From Candidatus Melainabacteria bacterium (lineage in GTDB: Bacteria; Cyanobacteriota; Vampirovibrionia; Gastranaerophilales; Gastranaerophilaceae), in assembly GCA_003258735.1 (NCBI GenBank), contig QHME01000011.1, positions 521-56,157 of the forward strand: a stretch of 55,637 nt of DNA. The letters run 5' to 3'. A program made the position numbers and the translations under genes. Shown one piece after another: positions 25,555 through 35,638 of the stretch. The notes under the pieces are model-generated. The model was not told the origin of the DNA. It was given only the letters and a program-made list of their open reading frames with translations, and ran no database searches. Numbering within the stretch: position 1 is the stretch's first letter; every line of letters starts with the position of its first letter.

Positions 25555-27888
25555 ATGCAAATCACAAAAATAAACCAATTTACCCCTTTACAAAATTTTG
25601 CAAACCATAAAAAACAAAATAAAAAAAACGCACAAAATCCGATTATGCAAAATACAACAATTAGGTCAAATTTTGCATATCAAGATTTTAATATATCTTT
25701 TAGCGGAAGAACTCCAGAAAACTTCTATGCTCAAGATTTTAACAGAAATAACATGCCATCATCTATGAAGGAATATCTTGACTATGACTACGAGACAAGA
25801 CAACATATTCCACCGGAACAAATGATGGGCGAAGTTTTTAAATACTTAAACTTGGCAGATAATTTTGAAGAAGTAAAAAGTGTTTACCCAAATGAAGAGT
25901 TATTCCAAAACTTACACGAAAATAAATCAAAAAATATTTCAAGTATCCTGTATGAAATAAAGACTGCAAAAGAAATGTCTGATGAACCATTATTTAAAGA
26001 TGGCAGCGATAATTTTGGGATGTACTTATTGAAAAAAATCTATACGGAAGGTAAAACCGTAAAAGAAATTAACAAAGATTTTTATGAAAAGGATATGAAC
26101 GATACTTTCAAAGGTATCATAACTAAACCCATTAACGAAAAAATAACCGCAAGTTATGGAATCAAATTTCCAACACAAGCTTTTTGGAACTCATTTATCG
26201 CAACAAGAGATGAATATAGAAAATTCTTTGTAACATTGCCGAAAAATACAACCAACCCTGCAGTACATTTGCCAAAATCAAACGCTGTAGATAAAACAGA
26301 TGGAACAACAGCACCAAGGAAAAGAGCTCCTCGCAAATATAATATTAAAGACTATCAGAAAAAACAACTGACAAACGATATCAAATCTTCCAGCATGTCA
26401 AAAGCAGAAGTTGAAAAAAAAGTCAGAAAAAGATTCGGAAAAGATGACCCTCAAGCATCATTTATCGTTAAATATCTTAGCCCTATTATGACAGTAGCTG
26501 CAGATAGAGCACACCTTTCAGAGGATTTAAAATCTTTCACAGAAGCTGAACGCTATGAAGGCAAAAAGGGCAACGAAGAATTTATGCTCCAAAGATATTG
26601 GAACAAAAACCCAATAATGAAAGATATTTATTCTAATGCTATCATTGACACAATTGATATGTTTGAAGATATTTACGGAGCAGGCGGAAACATTCCAATA
26701 AACACAGATTTAAAAGAAGTAACACCTGAAACTAAAAATAATAAAATTATTGATAGAGTCGCTCCTGAATATTTGGAATTACTTGATTATACACAAACAA
26801 TTTACCCAGAAAGAGAAGTCCGATACGAAAAACATGCTCAAGAACAAATCAAATGGGAAAATTATTTTGATGATAAATATGGGAAAAATGAACCTGAAAA
26901 TCTTCAAAACATAAAAAACTCAAACGAAACAAAAGAAATAGATGAAGACAAATTATCCCTTGATGAAATCAATGAAAAATTCAAGCAGAAAATTAGAAAA
27001 GAATGTGAACTATTACCGTCATCATTGATGAGGCAATATATTAATTTCATAACAAATGAAGCTGACCTTACTTATAAAATAAAAGTTGCAGAACTAACAA
27101 CATATAGTTCTTTATATGATTTAGAAGATAAAGAATTATCTCAAACCTTGGATAAACTAAACGACAAATTTTATAATGAACTTGAAGGTGAGGTCATGTC
27201 TGTAAATTGTGCAATGAATGACATTGCAACAAAGTACAAACACCCAAGTGCAAAAAAGATATTTATTGATTTTGATTCCTCTGATAAAGAGGATAAAGAT
27301 GCTTCTCTATCAAAATTGATACTTGAACACAAAAAGGAGTATGATGATTTATATTCATCATACATTTCACCTATGACAGATAGAGAAAAAAATCTCACTG
27401 GACTTGCTATTATGAATGAAATAGATAAATTTAAGCCAGATAAGAATTTACCTGATAATACTAATGCTATTCTTATGATGTTGCGCGATGAAGCAAAGCT
27501 ATATCCAGTACAACGTAAAACTATTCGAGATTTTATTTCAGGTAGCATTCCAGATTGTTACAAAAGTATGCTAAATAAAAATCTTTCAAAAGAAGATAAA
27601 TATGATAGATTTTCTTACCTTATTCCTGGTTTAATTGATTTTGGCATTATAAGAAATAATTATCTGCAATTATTAGTAAATAAAGAAGTTGTTGATAAAT
27701 ACAAACCACTAATGGATGCTCAAGGACTAAATTACGTTCAAAGAATGGAAGCAAGTATTACACCTGCAGAAAAAGAATTTTATTACACTTCTAACGAAGA
27801 TATAAAAGCAGGTAAAATGAATAAAACAGTTAATATACCAAATTTACAAATCGAAAGAAGTAAAATAAGTAATAAGAAGGAAAAATAA
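25555..27888 (+). CDS. Large lineage-type protein with N-terminal F-x-G motif, tandem paralogue A
   Basis: 777 residues from ATG at 25555, chosen because AGGAT is five bases upstream and the start aligns with M-Q-I of the next gene; a TTG 18 bases earlier is less likely. An Asn/Gln/Lys-rich basic N-terminus (1-45) leads to DFNISFSGRTPENF (F49-S-G51). A conserved mainly helical region (about 55-330) includes the basic K-K-V-R-K-R-F-G-K-D-D-P. The C-terminal half is highly charged and helical. No signal peptide, no membrane helix, no recognised domain. Function unknown. Confidence 0.75.
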   Translation: MQITKINQFTPLQNFANHKKQNKKNAQNPIMQNTTIRSNFAYQDFNISFSGRTPENFYAQDFNRNNMPSSMKEYLDYDYETRQHIPPEQMMGEVFKYLNLADNFEEVKSVYPNEELFQNLHENKSKNISSILYEIKTAKEMSDEPLFKDGSDNFGMYLLKKIYTEGKTVKEINKDFYEKDMNDTFKGIITKPINEKITASYGIKFPTQAFWNSFIATRDEYRKFFVTLPKNTTNPAVHLPKSNAVDKTDGTTAPRKRAPRKYNIKDYQKKQLTNDIKSSSMSKAEVEKKVRKRFGKDDPQASFIVKYLSPIMTVAADRAHLSEDLKSFTEAERYEGKKGNEEFMLQRYWNKNPIMKDIYSNAIIDTIDMFEDIYGAGGNIPINTDLKEVTPETKNNKIIDRVAPEYLELLDYTQTIYPEREVRYEKHAQEQIKWENYFDDKYGKNEPENLQNIKNSNETKEIDEDKLSLDEINEKFKQKIRKECELLPSSLMRQYINFITNEADLTYKIKVAELTTYSSLYDLEDKELSQTLDKLNDKFYNELEGEVMSVNCAMNDIATKYKHPSAKKIFIDFDSSDKEDKDASLSKLILEHKKEYDDLYSSYISPMTDREKNLTGLAIMNEIDKFKPDKNLPDNTNAILMMLRDEAKLYPVQRKTIRDFISGSIPDCYKSMLNKNLSKEDKYDRFSYLIPGLIDFGIIRNNYLQLLVNKEVVDKYKPLMDAQGLNYVQRMEASITPAEKEFYYTSNEDIKAGKMNKTVNIPNLQIERSKISNKKEK

Positions 27889-27889
27889 A

Positions 27890-30385
27890 ATGCAAATATC
27901 ACCAATTACCCAATTCACCCCAATACATAATATTGCGAATAAAAAACAACATAATAACAAAAACACACAAAATCCGATTATACAAAGTACGACAACCAGA
28001 CCAATTTTTGCATATCAAGATTTTAATATATCTTTTAGCGGAAGAACTCCGGAAAACTTCTATGCTCAAGATTTTAACAGAAACAACATGCCTTCATCTA
28101 TGAAGGAATATCTTGATTATGACTACGAGACAAGACAACATATTCCACCAGAACAAATGATGGGCGAAGTTTTCAAGTACCTAAAAATGGCAAAGAATTT
28201 TTCTGATGTAAAAAGTATTTATCCAAACGAAGAATTATTCCAAAATTTACACTCTAACAAAACTAAAGGAAAAACAAGCCTTTTAGCCGAAATAAAAGTA
28301 GCAAAAGAAATGGATGATGCACCGTTATTAAAAGATGGTAATGACGATTTTGGAATGTATTTGCTAAGAAAAATTTATGTAGAAGGCAAAACCCTAAAAG
28401 AAATCAACAAAGATTTTTACGAAAAAGATATGAACGAAGAATACAAAGGGTTAATCACAAAACCTCTATCTAATGATGATACGGCAGCTTACGGTATAAG
28501 ATTTCCTAAACAAAGTTTTTGGAACTCTTTTATCGCAACAAGAGATGAATATAAAAAATTCTTTGTAACATTACCTAAAAATTCCAACAATCCGGCGGTT
28601 CATTTACCATACGAAACTCATTCTAATAATATTCCATCAGATGGAAATAAAACAGACAGAGCAAATGAAAGCAACAAACCAAGAAAAAAAGCTCCACGCA
28701 AATATAAAATTCAAGATTATCAAAAAAAACAACTGGCAAATGACATCAAATCTTCTGACATGTCAAAAACAGAAGTCGAGAAGAAAGTCAGAAAAAGATT
28801 TGGCAAAGACGACCCACAAGCATCATTTATCGTTAAATACCTAAGTCCAATTATGACAGTTGCGGCGGATAAAATCCACCTATCAGAAGAAATGAAATAT
28901 TTCAATCAAAATAATCCGCAAAACAAAAACGACAACAGAACTTTATTTGAACGTTTTTGGAAAGCAAACCCATACATTTTGGAACAATATGCTAAAACAA
29001 TCACCGACTCAATTGAAATGTTTGAAGAAGTATACGAATCAGGCGGTTTAATACCAATTAATACAGACCTTGAAGTTGTAACTCCACAATCTAAGAACAA
29101 GAAAATCATAGACCAAGTTAATCCTGATTTTTTAGATTTACTGAACTATACCCAAAATATTGAGCCAACTCGTACAGAAAAATACAAAAAACACGAAGAA
29201 CTCCAAAAACAATGGGAAGAACATTTCGTTGAACGCTATGGAGAATTAAACGACACATCAGAAAATACTGATATTGCAGAAAATCCTGTAACAGATGAAG
29301 GAGTTGATATTTCTAAATTATCAGAAGATGAACAAGAAAATTTACTTTATAAAATAGCTAAAGAAAACAACGGCGATGTATTTAAGCTAAAAGGAAAAAA
29401 TGGACAAAATATCTATATAACAGGCAAATTGGATGAAGGTTTAGCTGAATACCTAAAGGAAATTACAAAATATTTGCCAACAGCATTTACAAGACAATTC
29501 ACAAATTATGTAATGAATAATCCTGAAGTTGATGACAGATTCAAATTGGCAATTGCAACAAGAGGATTTAGAGACAAATTAGATGATGAAAGAGTTATGT
29601 CAGATGAAGAATTTGAAGATGCGACACTTTCATTACCAATGTCATATATTATGTCTCACAAAAACTCTGAACGCGCTGCAAGTGCTGCAATATCAGATGT
29701 TTTATGTAATACTCTTGATGATATGCCAATTTCAGTTCATAAACTTCGCGTTTTTGAATTTTATGATTTACTAGAAAGCGTAAAAAACGAAAAAGAAAAT
29801 GCACAAATTCCTGCAATTTTATTAAGTCACAAAAAAGAAATTGACGCTCTTTATGCTAAATACAACAATCAGCTATCAAACGCAGAAATGAACAAAATCA
29901 GCATTGCAATTACTGAAGGTTTAAGCAAATATTCATCGGAAAAATCTGGAAACAATATTGACCCTAACTACAAGGCAATTATGTTAATGCTAAAAGCTTC
30001 CATTAACAATTCAAAATTTAGTAAGAAAATATTCAAAAGCTACATAACATCATACTTATCAACGAACAGCGCATGCATAAGTTTGTTAAATAAGAAACTA
30101 AGTGATGAACATAAACAAGCAAGACTTGAAAACATCATGAGTGATTTATTTGAAGAACTCTTGTTTAAACGTGTACCTGCACAAAGAGGTTTCTATGAAA
30201 CTCCACTATTAACAGTGATAAATAGGGAAAACTACGACAAATATAAATACATGCTTGACCCAGAAATTAGAGCAAGCATTGAAGAAAATATAGAACTATT
30301 GTCTCCAGATATAAGAAATAGATTCAATATGACAAATGAAGAGCAAAAAGAATGCGATAAGTATTTAGCAGGAAAGAAGATATAA
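27890..30385 (+). CDS. Large lineage-type protein with N-terminal F-x-G motif, tandem paralogue B
   Basis: 831 residues, starting one base after the stop of paralogue A with AAGGA inside that gene's end, so the pair is one operon and probably translationally coupled. Residues 1-330 align with paralogue A, including SFSGRTPENF at 48-57; the stretch 28013-28183 differs from 25679-25850 only at scattered bases. It gains an extra segment (about 450-500, D-V-F-K-L-K-G-K-N-G-Q-N-I-Y) and its C-terminal 300 residues are strongly diverged. No signal peptide or recognised domain. Confidence 0.75.
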   Translation: MQISPITQFTPIHNIANKKQHNNKNTQNPIIQSTTTRPIFAYQDFNISFSGRTPENFYAQDFNRNNMPSSMKEYLDYDYETRQHIPPEQMMGEVFKYLKMAKNFSDVKSIYPNEELFQNLHSNKTKGKTSLLAEIKVAKEMDDAPLLKDGNDDFGMYLLRKIYVEGKTLKEINKDFYEKDMNEEYKGLITKPLSNDDTAAYGIRFPKQSFWNSFIATRDEYKKFFVTLPKNSNNPAVHLPYETHSNNIPSDGNKTDRANESNKPRKKAPRKYKIQDYQKKQLANDIKSSDMSKTEVEKKVRKRFGKDDPQASFIVKYLSPIMTVAADKIHLSEEMKYFNQNNPQNKNDNRTLFERFWKANPYILEQYAKTITDSIEMFEEVYESGGLIPINTDLEVVTPQSKNKKIIDQVNPDFLDLLNYTQNIEPTRTEKYKKHEELQKQWEEHFVERYGELNDTSENTDIAENPVTDEGVDISKLSEDEQENLLYKIAKENNGDVFKLKGKNGQNIYITGKLDEGLAEYLKEITKYLPTAFTRQFTNYVMNNPEVDDRFKLAIATRGFRDKLDDERVMSDEEFEDATLSLPMSYIMSHKNSERAASAAISDVLCNTLDDMPISVHKLRVFEFYDLLESVKNEKENAQIPAILLSHKKEIDALYAKYNNQLSNAEMNKISIAITEGLSKYSSEKSGNNIDPNYKAIMLMLKASINNSKFSKKIFKSYITSYLSTNSACISLLNKKLSDEHKQARLENIMSDLFEELLFKRVPAQRGFYETPLLTVINRENYDKYKYMLDPEIRASIEENIELLSPDIRNRFNMTNEEQKECDKYLAGKKI

Positions 30386-30401
30386 AAATGTAAAAAGATA
30401 A

Positions 30402-30438
30402 AAACAAAAGCGGTGTACATATTACACCGCTTTTGTTT
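30402..30438. terminator. Strong bidirectional terminator
   Basis: A perfect 16-bp stem AAACAAAAGCGGTGTA/TACACCGCTTTTGTTT around a five-base loop (30402-30417 with 30423-30438), between the convergent paralogue B and pnp. Confidence 0.92.
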
Positions 30439-30459
30439 GATTGTTCTAATGTCACAAAT

Positions 30460-32598
30460 TTAGATAACTTTTGCTTTATCTTCTTCTGTAACACCTTTGA
30501 TTGTTAGGTTTACACGACCCTTTTCATCAATTTTAATTACCTTAACGATAACTTCTTGACCGATAGTCAGGTGAGGTTCAATTGACTCAATTCTTTCGTT
30601 ACAAACTTGAGATATATGAACCATGCCATCTTTACCACCGCCCAATTCAACGAAAGCGCCGATAGGAATAATTCTAACAACTTTGCCCTTGATTACCATT
30701 CCAACTTCAGGTTTGAATGTCAGATCTTTAATCATTTTGATTGCGATTTGAGCACCTTCTTGATCGTTAGAAGTAATTGTTACAACACCTGAATCTTGGA
30801 TATCAATTTCAGCACCTGATGCATCAATAATTGCACGGATTTGTTTTCCGCCAGGTCCGATAACAGTTCCGATATCTTCAGTCGGAATAGTCATTGTTGT
30901 GATGCTAGGTGCAAATGGAGACATTGGTCCAGGTTCAGTAATCGCTTCTCTCATTTTTCCTAAGATATGCAATCTGCCTTCTTTTGCTTGACCTAAAGCC
31001 CTGCGTAATGTTTCGTTAGCAATACCTTTTGCTTTCATATCCATTTGCAAAGCTGTAATACCTGTATCATTACCGGTAACTTTGAAATCCATGTCACCTA
31101 AGAAGTCTTCAATACCTTGAATATCAGTCAATACTACAGGTTCTTTGCCTTCTTCGGTAATCATACCCATTGCAACACCACCAATCATGCATTTTACAGG
31201 AACACCTGCATTCATCAATGCCATTGATGAACCGCAAGTTGATGCCATTGATGTAGAACCATTAGATTCCAAAACATCAGATGTTACACGAATTGTATAT
31301 CCAAATTCTTCTTGAGATGGAAGAGCCGGAATATTGGCACGTTCAGCCAAGTGACCATGACCAACTTCACGTCTTCCTGGTCCTCTTAAAGGCTTAACTT
31401 CGCCAACTGAGAACCCTGGGAAAATATATTTGTGCATATAAGTTTTTTCTGTTTCAGGATCAACACCGTCAAGTTCTTGTTTCATTGCAGGACCAGCCAA
31501 TGTTGCAACTGATAATACTTGAGTTTGACCTCTTGTAAATACAGCTGAACCATGTGCTCTAGGTATAACACCAACTTCACACCAAATAGGTCTAACTTCG
31601 TTTGGTTTTCTACCATCAGCTCTAACACCTTCATCAAGAATCATTGTACGCATAATGTGTTTTTCTGCATTCTTAAATTCTTCTGCTACAAAGTCAATAC
31701 CAGTTTCTTCAATAATTTGTTTAATGTAATCATCATCAGGAAGAGCATCAATTTTTTCTTTAACTAACTTTTTAGCTTCTTCCAATTTTGTTTGTCTGTA
31801 TTCTCTGTCAAAGTGGTGATAAGCATCAAAAATCATATCGTGAGCTGTTTCTTCAATAATTTTCTTGATACCTGTAGTATCATAAGGATTTACAAATTCT
31901 TCCTTAACTACACCGCAAGTTTTTGCGAATTCAACTTGAGCTTCACATTGCTTTTTAATTTCGCCTTGAGCAAATTCAACAGCTGCCATAATATCGTCTT
32001 CTGAAACAAACTTACAACCGGCTTCTACCATGATAACTGAATCGTGAGTACCAGCAACAACGATATCAAGGTCAGATGCTTTAGCTTGTTGGTGAGTAGG
32101 GTTAGCAATCAAATTGCCTTCGCTATCTCTAGAAACTCTAACAGCACCTATAGGTCCTTCAAATGGAGCTCCTGACAACATCAAAGCACAAGATGCACCT
32201 AACATTGCCAATGTATCAGGTTGATTTTCTTGGTCGTAACTGAATAGTTGAGCTACGATTTGAATATCGTTTCTATAACCTTTAGGGAAAAGCGGTCTGA
32301 TTGGTCTATCAATCAATCTTGATACCAAAATAGCTTTGTCGCTTGCTTTTCCTTCTGAACGGTTGTATCCGCCAGGGATTCTACCGATTGAGGACATTCT
32401 TTCTTCATAATCAATCAACAATGGGAAAAAGTCGATTCCGACTCTTGGCTCTTTTGATACAACACAGTGAACAAATAACATTGTATCACCGCATCTTACT
32501 GTAACTGAACCGTTTGTTGATTGTGCATACTTTCCTGTTTCAATGGTTACGGTCTTTCCGCCGATTTCCAATTGAAAGCTTTTTGTTTCAGGTTTCAT
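30460..32598 (-). CDS. pnp: Polynucleotide phosphorylase
   Basis: 712 residues, normal length. Two RNase PH domains (about 10-235 and 325-530) joined by a helical domain, then KH with DIGTVIGPGGKQI near 565 and S1 with GAFVELGGGKDGMVHISQV near 645. Active-site stretches such as TRGQTQVLSVATL and SNGSTSMASTCGSSMALMNAG are intact. It degrades RNA 3' to 5' with phosphate and trims mRNA in the cytoplasm. It is monocistronic here, without the common rpsO neighbour. Confidence 0.97.
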   Translation of the reverse strand: MKPETKSFQLEIGGKTVTIETGKYAQSTNGSVTVRCGDTMLFVHCVVSKEPRVGIDFFPLLIDYEERMSSIGRIPGGYNRSEGKASDKAILVSRLIDRPIRPLFPKGYRNDIQIVAQLFSYDQENQPDTLAMLGASCALMLSGAPFEGPIGAVRVSRDSEGNLIANPTHQQAKASDLDIVVAGTHDSVIMVEAGCKFVSEDDIMAAVEFAQGEIKKQCEAQVEFAKTCGVVKEEFVNPYDTTGIKKIIEETAHDMIFDAYHHFDREYRQTKLEEAKKLVKEKIDALPDDDYIKQIIEETGIDFVAEEFKNAEKHIMRTMILDEGVRADGRKPNEVRPIWCEVGVIPRAHGSAVFTRGQTQVLSVATLAGPAMKQELDGVDPETEKTYMHKYIFPGFSVGEVKPLRGPGRREVGHGHLAERANIPALPSQEEFGYTIRVTSDVLESNGSTSMASTCGSSMALMNAGVPVKCMIGGVAMGMITEEGKEPVVLTDIQGIEDFLGDMDFKVTGNDTGITALQMDMKAKGIANETLRRALGQAKEGRLHILGKMREAITEPGPMSPFAPSITTMTIPTEDIGTVIGPGGKQIRAIIDASGAEIDIQDSGVVTITSNDQEGAQIAIKMIKDLTFKPEVGMVIKGKVVRIIPIGAFVELGGGKDGMVHISQVCNERIESIEPHLTIGQEVIVKVIKIDEKGRVNLTIKGVTEEDKAKVI

Positions 32599-32663
32599 AA
32601 ATTACCTTTTCTTTCTGCGCAATCTTCGCGCCTTTAAGTTATACACTTCCATTTACAAGGTTA

Positions 32664-32669
32664 ATTATA
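32664..32669 (-). promoter_or_regulatory. -10 element of pnp
   Basis: TATAAT on the minus strand, 65 bases before the pnp ATG. The leader of about 60 bases leaves room for post-transcriptional control, but no clear hairpin is visible. The -35 is weak. Confidence 0.4.
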
Positions 32670-32746
32670 CTCCAAAAATTCTAATAATAAAACTATAAAG
32701 AAAATTTAAGTAGCAAAATTTTATATTTAGAGCTTTACTAAGGAAT

Positions 32747-33319
32747 ATGAAAATAATTTCGTTTGGTGCAATATTTTTAAACAATGCACAAGTTAATAAA
32801 AAAGCCCCCGATAATACTTACCAAAAGGCAAAGGCCTCTTTTGTCGAGATGAATCCGAAAGATTCTAAAGATATGAAAGCATTAGAGAATATTCAAAAAT
32901 ATTGGGAATACGAAATGTATGCCTCAAATATTTATAATATAGCACTAAAAGTCAGAAAAGATGAGCTTTCACCTAAAAAATACAAGATATATACTCTGAC
33001 ATCCCAAACAACTGATTTTGATAAAATGGATGATAGAAAAATTCTCGGAGCCGTACAAGGTGAAACTCTGAAAAAAGATTTTCTATATATAGATTACCTT
33101 CAAGTTAATCCTCAATATATTTATTTTCCTAATGCAGATTACAAAAGAAATGGCAGCGCGATTTTAGATAGCTTAAAAGAACATTTTTCTGAAATTATGC
33201 TAAAACCAAACAAGGGTTCAACCGAAAAATTCTATGAGAAAAACGGATTTCATAAGGTTGGAGATTTGATGTTTTGGTCTCGAAACAATAATGAACCAAA
33301 ACTAGTTGAATTAGCATAA
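32747..33319 (+). CDS. GNAT-like acetyltransferase-fold protein (probable)
   Basis: 190 residues. The C-terminal half fits a GNAT fold: beta strand FLYIDYLQVNPQY (about 107-119), then K-R-N-G-S-A-I-L-D-S-L-K-E in the position of the acetyl-CoA loop and helix, and FYEKNGFHKVGDLMFW near 165-180, the typical end motif. The canonical R/Q-x-x-G-x-G/A loop is only partly matched, so activity is uncertain. The N-terminus M-K-I-I-S-F-G-A resembles the F-x-G N-termini of other genes here. Its final codons contain the -35 box of the next gene. Confidence 0.55.
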   Translation: MKIISFGAIFLNNAQVNKKAPDNTYQKAKASFVEMNPKDSKDMKALENIQKYWEYEMYASNIYNIALKVRKDELSPKKYKIYTLTSQTTDFDKMDDRKILGAVQGETLKKDFLYIDYLQVNPQYIYFPNADYKRNGSAILDSLKEHFSEIMLKPNKGSTEKFYEKNGFHKVGDLMFWSRNNNEPKLVELA

Positions 33320-33334
33320 AAAAATTGTTATAAT
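33306..33334 (+). promoter_or_regulatory. Promoter for DUF3137 copy 1, apparently leaderless
   Basis: TTGAAT (33306-33311, inside the last codons of the GNAT-like gene), 17-base spacer, extended -10 TGT-TATAAT ending at 33334. Only seven bases separate the -10 from the ATG at 33342, so transcription would start at or next to the A of the start codon, and there is no ribosome binding site. Confidence 0.7.
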
Positions 33335-33341
33335 TAGCATT

Positions 33342-34442
33342 ATGATTAAAAATACAGATAACCTAAATCAATACAAAAATGAAAGATTTTTGAATTTCTA
33401 CAAAAAGTACGAAAAAGAAATAACTCCTTATATTGGAAAATATGAAAAAACTAGAATCATATATGCAATATTATTTACAATTCTAGCAATACTTTCGACG
33501 GTATTATTCGAGAGGATTATTCTTTTAGACTTCTCACTTGGAACTATAATAAGTATGGGGCTATTCGACTTTTGTGTTATATGCCTCATTTATGATAAAA
33601 TAAATTTTAAATTTAAAAATAAAATCAAACAAACATTTATTCCAAAAATTATTCAAACCCTAGGAGAAATTCACTGGAATACAGATGAAACAATTATCAG
33701 CGATTCAATCATTGAAAAAAGTAAACTATTTGAATCTTATAATGTGAGATCAAACGATGATACTTTTGAAGGAAAATATAACGGAATAGAATTCAAAGTT
33801 TCAGAAACTAACTTATCTTATGAGTCAGGTTCTGGAGATGATCGTACGGTTTCAACCGTATTTAATGGAATTCTTATTTTAATTGACTTAAATAAAGAAA
33901 CTAAAGCTCATACTATTATCGAAACTAAGGTAGAAACTATCAAAAAAACAATCAAAGAAATAAGTCTTTCAGTATTGATTCTTTGGTTTTCAATACTTTT
34001 AATTTGGAATGGCATTAATACAAAGAATATAACTGCATTAGTAGGTGGAATATTTTTTCCACTTGTTATAATATTATGTATAATACAGAACAGATTATCT
34101 AAGAAACAAATGATGAGTATGAAACTTGAAGACTCTGATTTTAATAAAAAATATATTGTTGAAACTGAAGACCAAATAGAGGGAAGATACTTAATTACAA
34201 CAGGATTTATGGATAGATTTAAAAACCTACAAACAGCATTTGGAACAAAAAATGTAAAATGTGCATTTTTTGATAACAAAATTATGTTTGCCCTACATAC
34301 AAATAAAGATTTTTTTGAATTATCAGGGGGATTATTTCACTCTTTGAAACACCCAAAACGGGTAAAATCTTTTTACGAAGAAACAACCGCAATTTACGAT
34401 ATAATTGATTATTTTAAACTAGACGAAAAAACAGGATTGTAA
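33342..34442 (+). CDS. DUF3137 membrane protein, array copy 1
   Basis: 366 residues. Two membrane segments near 45-85, then the DUF3137 core: D-D-T-F-E-G-K-Y-N-G-I-E-F-K-V-S-E (about 138-155), F-N-G-I-L-I-L-I-D, a second membrane pair (about 207-245), L-E-D-S-D-F-N-K-K-Y, and Q-I-E-G-R-Y-L-I-T-T-G-F-M-D-R-F. The end is I-I-D-Y-F-K-L-D-E-K-T-G-L, shared by all five copies in this window. Function unknown; elsewhere DUF3137 genes sit beside lemA, as copy 5 does here. Confidence 0.82.
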   Translation: MIKNTDNLNQYKNERFLNFYKKYEKEITPYIGKYEKTRIIYAILFTILAILSTVLFERIILLDFSLGTIISMGLFDFCVICLIYDKINFKFKNKIKQTFIPKIIQTLGEIHWNTDETIISDSIIEKSKLFESYNVRSNDDTFEGKYNGIEFKVSETNLSYESGSGDDRTVSTVFNGILILIDLNKETKAHTIIETKVETIKKTIKEISLSVLILWFSILLIWNGINTKNITALVGGIFFPLVIILCIIQNRLSKKQMMSMKLEDSDFNKKYIVETEDQIEGRYLITTGFMDRFKNLQTAFGTKNVKCAFFDNKIMFALHTNKDFFELSGGLFHSLKHPKRVKSFYEETTAIYDIIDYFKLDEKTGL

Positions 34443-34468
34443 GAAAAATTGAACAAGGGATAAATATT

Positions 34469-35575
34469 ATGTCAAAAATAAAGAAGCTTACAAATTCAAA
34501 AGAGTTTGAATTTTACCAAAACTACGCAAAATATGTTGTACCAAAGTTAGAAAAATTAGAATCTGAACGTAAAAAATCACTCTCTACTGTTATTATCCTT
34601 ACAATAGGTGCTATTATTATTTCATGTATAATACCTCTGTCAATTTTTCTTATTACGCAAACTCCATACGAAGATTTTGCTTTAGTAATAGTTGCAGCAG
34701 TTCCTATTGCTATAGTATTACTCGCCTGTTTATGGGAGCATACAATTCGAACTTTCAATTCCAACATAAAAAACCAATGTATGCCAGAATTATTAAAAGC
34801 ATTTGGGAAAATAAATTGGACACCAAAAGCTATAGCAATATCAGATACTAAAATTAGAAAAAGTGAACTTTTTGGAACTTATAACAGAAGAGAAAATGAT
34901 GACACCTTTTCTGGAACATATAAAGATTTAAAATTTGTAGTTTCAGAATCTAATATGCAAAACGAGAAAGGTAGTGGCAGGAGCAAAAGAGTTTGGCCTG
35001 TATTTAACGGTGTTATAGTTATGATAGACTCAAATAAAACTATCCAAAACAAAACCATAATCACAACCAAAGGCGATATAAATGTTAAAAATTCAGACCC
35101 TTTAATGTGGATATCAATAATTGGATTAGGATTTTATTTATTTACATTAGGATTACATATTGGAATAATTACATCTATAGTCCTAATAGGATTACTCCTT
35201 TGTGTACTTATAAAAATATTTTGCAAGAATGAACACAAAGAAGTATTAAACCCTGTAATATTGGAAGACCCTGAATTTAATAAAAAATATGAGGTTTTAT
35301 CCTCTGACCAAATTGAAGGCAGATATTTGGTAACCACAGCGTTTATGGAAAGATTCAAAACCTTACATACAGCTTTTGGTTCAAACAAAGCTAAATGTGC
35401 ATTTTTCGATGACAAAGTCATGTTTGCGGTATCTACGAACAAAAACTTGTTTGAAATTGGGGACTTATTCCACCCACTAACAGATATGAAACATATCAAT
35501 GATTTTATGAAAGAGATTTCCGCAATCTACGAAATCATTGATTACTTCAAACTTGCAGAAAAAACAGGATTGTAA
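34469..35575 (+). CDS. DUF3137 membrane protein, array copy 2
   Basis: 368 residues, same architecture as copy 1: two N-terminal membrane helices (about 42-88), D-D-T-F-S-G-T-Y-K-D-L-K-F-V-V-S-E, a central membrane pair (about 210-247), then the conserved C-terminal block. It follows copy 1 by 26 bases and has an AAGGGA ribosome site instead of its own -10, so it probably depends on the copy 1 promoter. Its last 105 residues are almost identical to copy 3, with only four or so changes. Confidence 0.82.
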   Translation: MSKIKKLTNSKEFEFYQNYAKYVVPKLEKLESERKKSLSTVIILTIGAIIISCIIPLSIFLITQTPYEDFALVIVAAVPIAIVLLACLWEHTIRTFNSNIKNQCMPELLKAFGKINWTPKAIAISDTKIRKSELFGTYNRRENDDTFSGTYKDLKFVVSESNMQNEKGSGRSKRVWPVFNGVIVMIDSNKTIQNKTIITTKGDINVKNSDPLMWISIIGLGFYLFTLGLHIGIITSIVLIGLLLCVLIKIFCKNEHKEVLNPVILEDPEFNKKYEVLSSDQIEGRYLVTTAFMERFKTLHTAFGSNKAKCAFFDDKVMFAVSTNKNLFEIGDLFHPLTDMKHINDFMKEISAIYEIIDYFKLAEKTGL

Positions 35576-35602
35576 GAAGGGTTGAACAAGGGATAAATCT
35601 AT

Positions 35603-35631
35603 TTGAATTAGCTTAGAAAATTTGTTATAAT
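35603..35631 (+). promoter_or_regulatory. Promoter for DUF3137 copy 3, apparently leaderless, duplicate of the copy 1 promoter
   Basis: TTGAAT (35603-35608), 17-base spacer, TGT-TATAAT ending at 35631, seven bases to the ATG. The 34 bases before the ATG match those before copy 1 at 29 positions, including GAATTAGC-TTAG, which mirrors the terminal codons of the GNAT-like gene. Confidence 0.7.
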
Positions 35632-35638
35632 AAGTATT

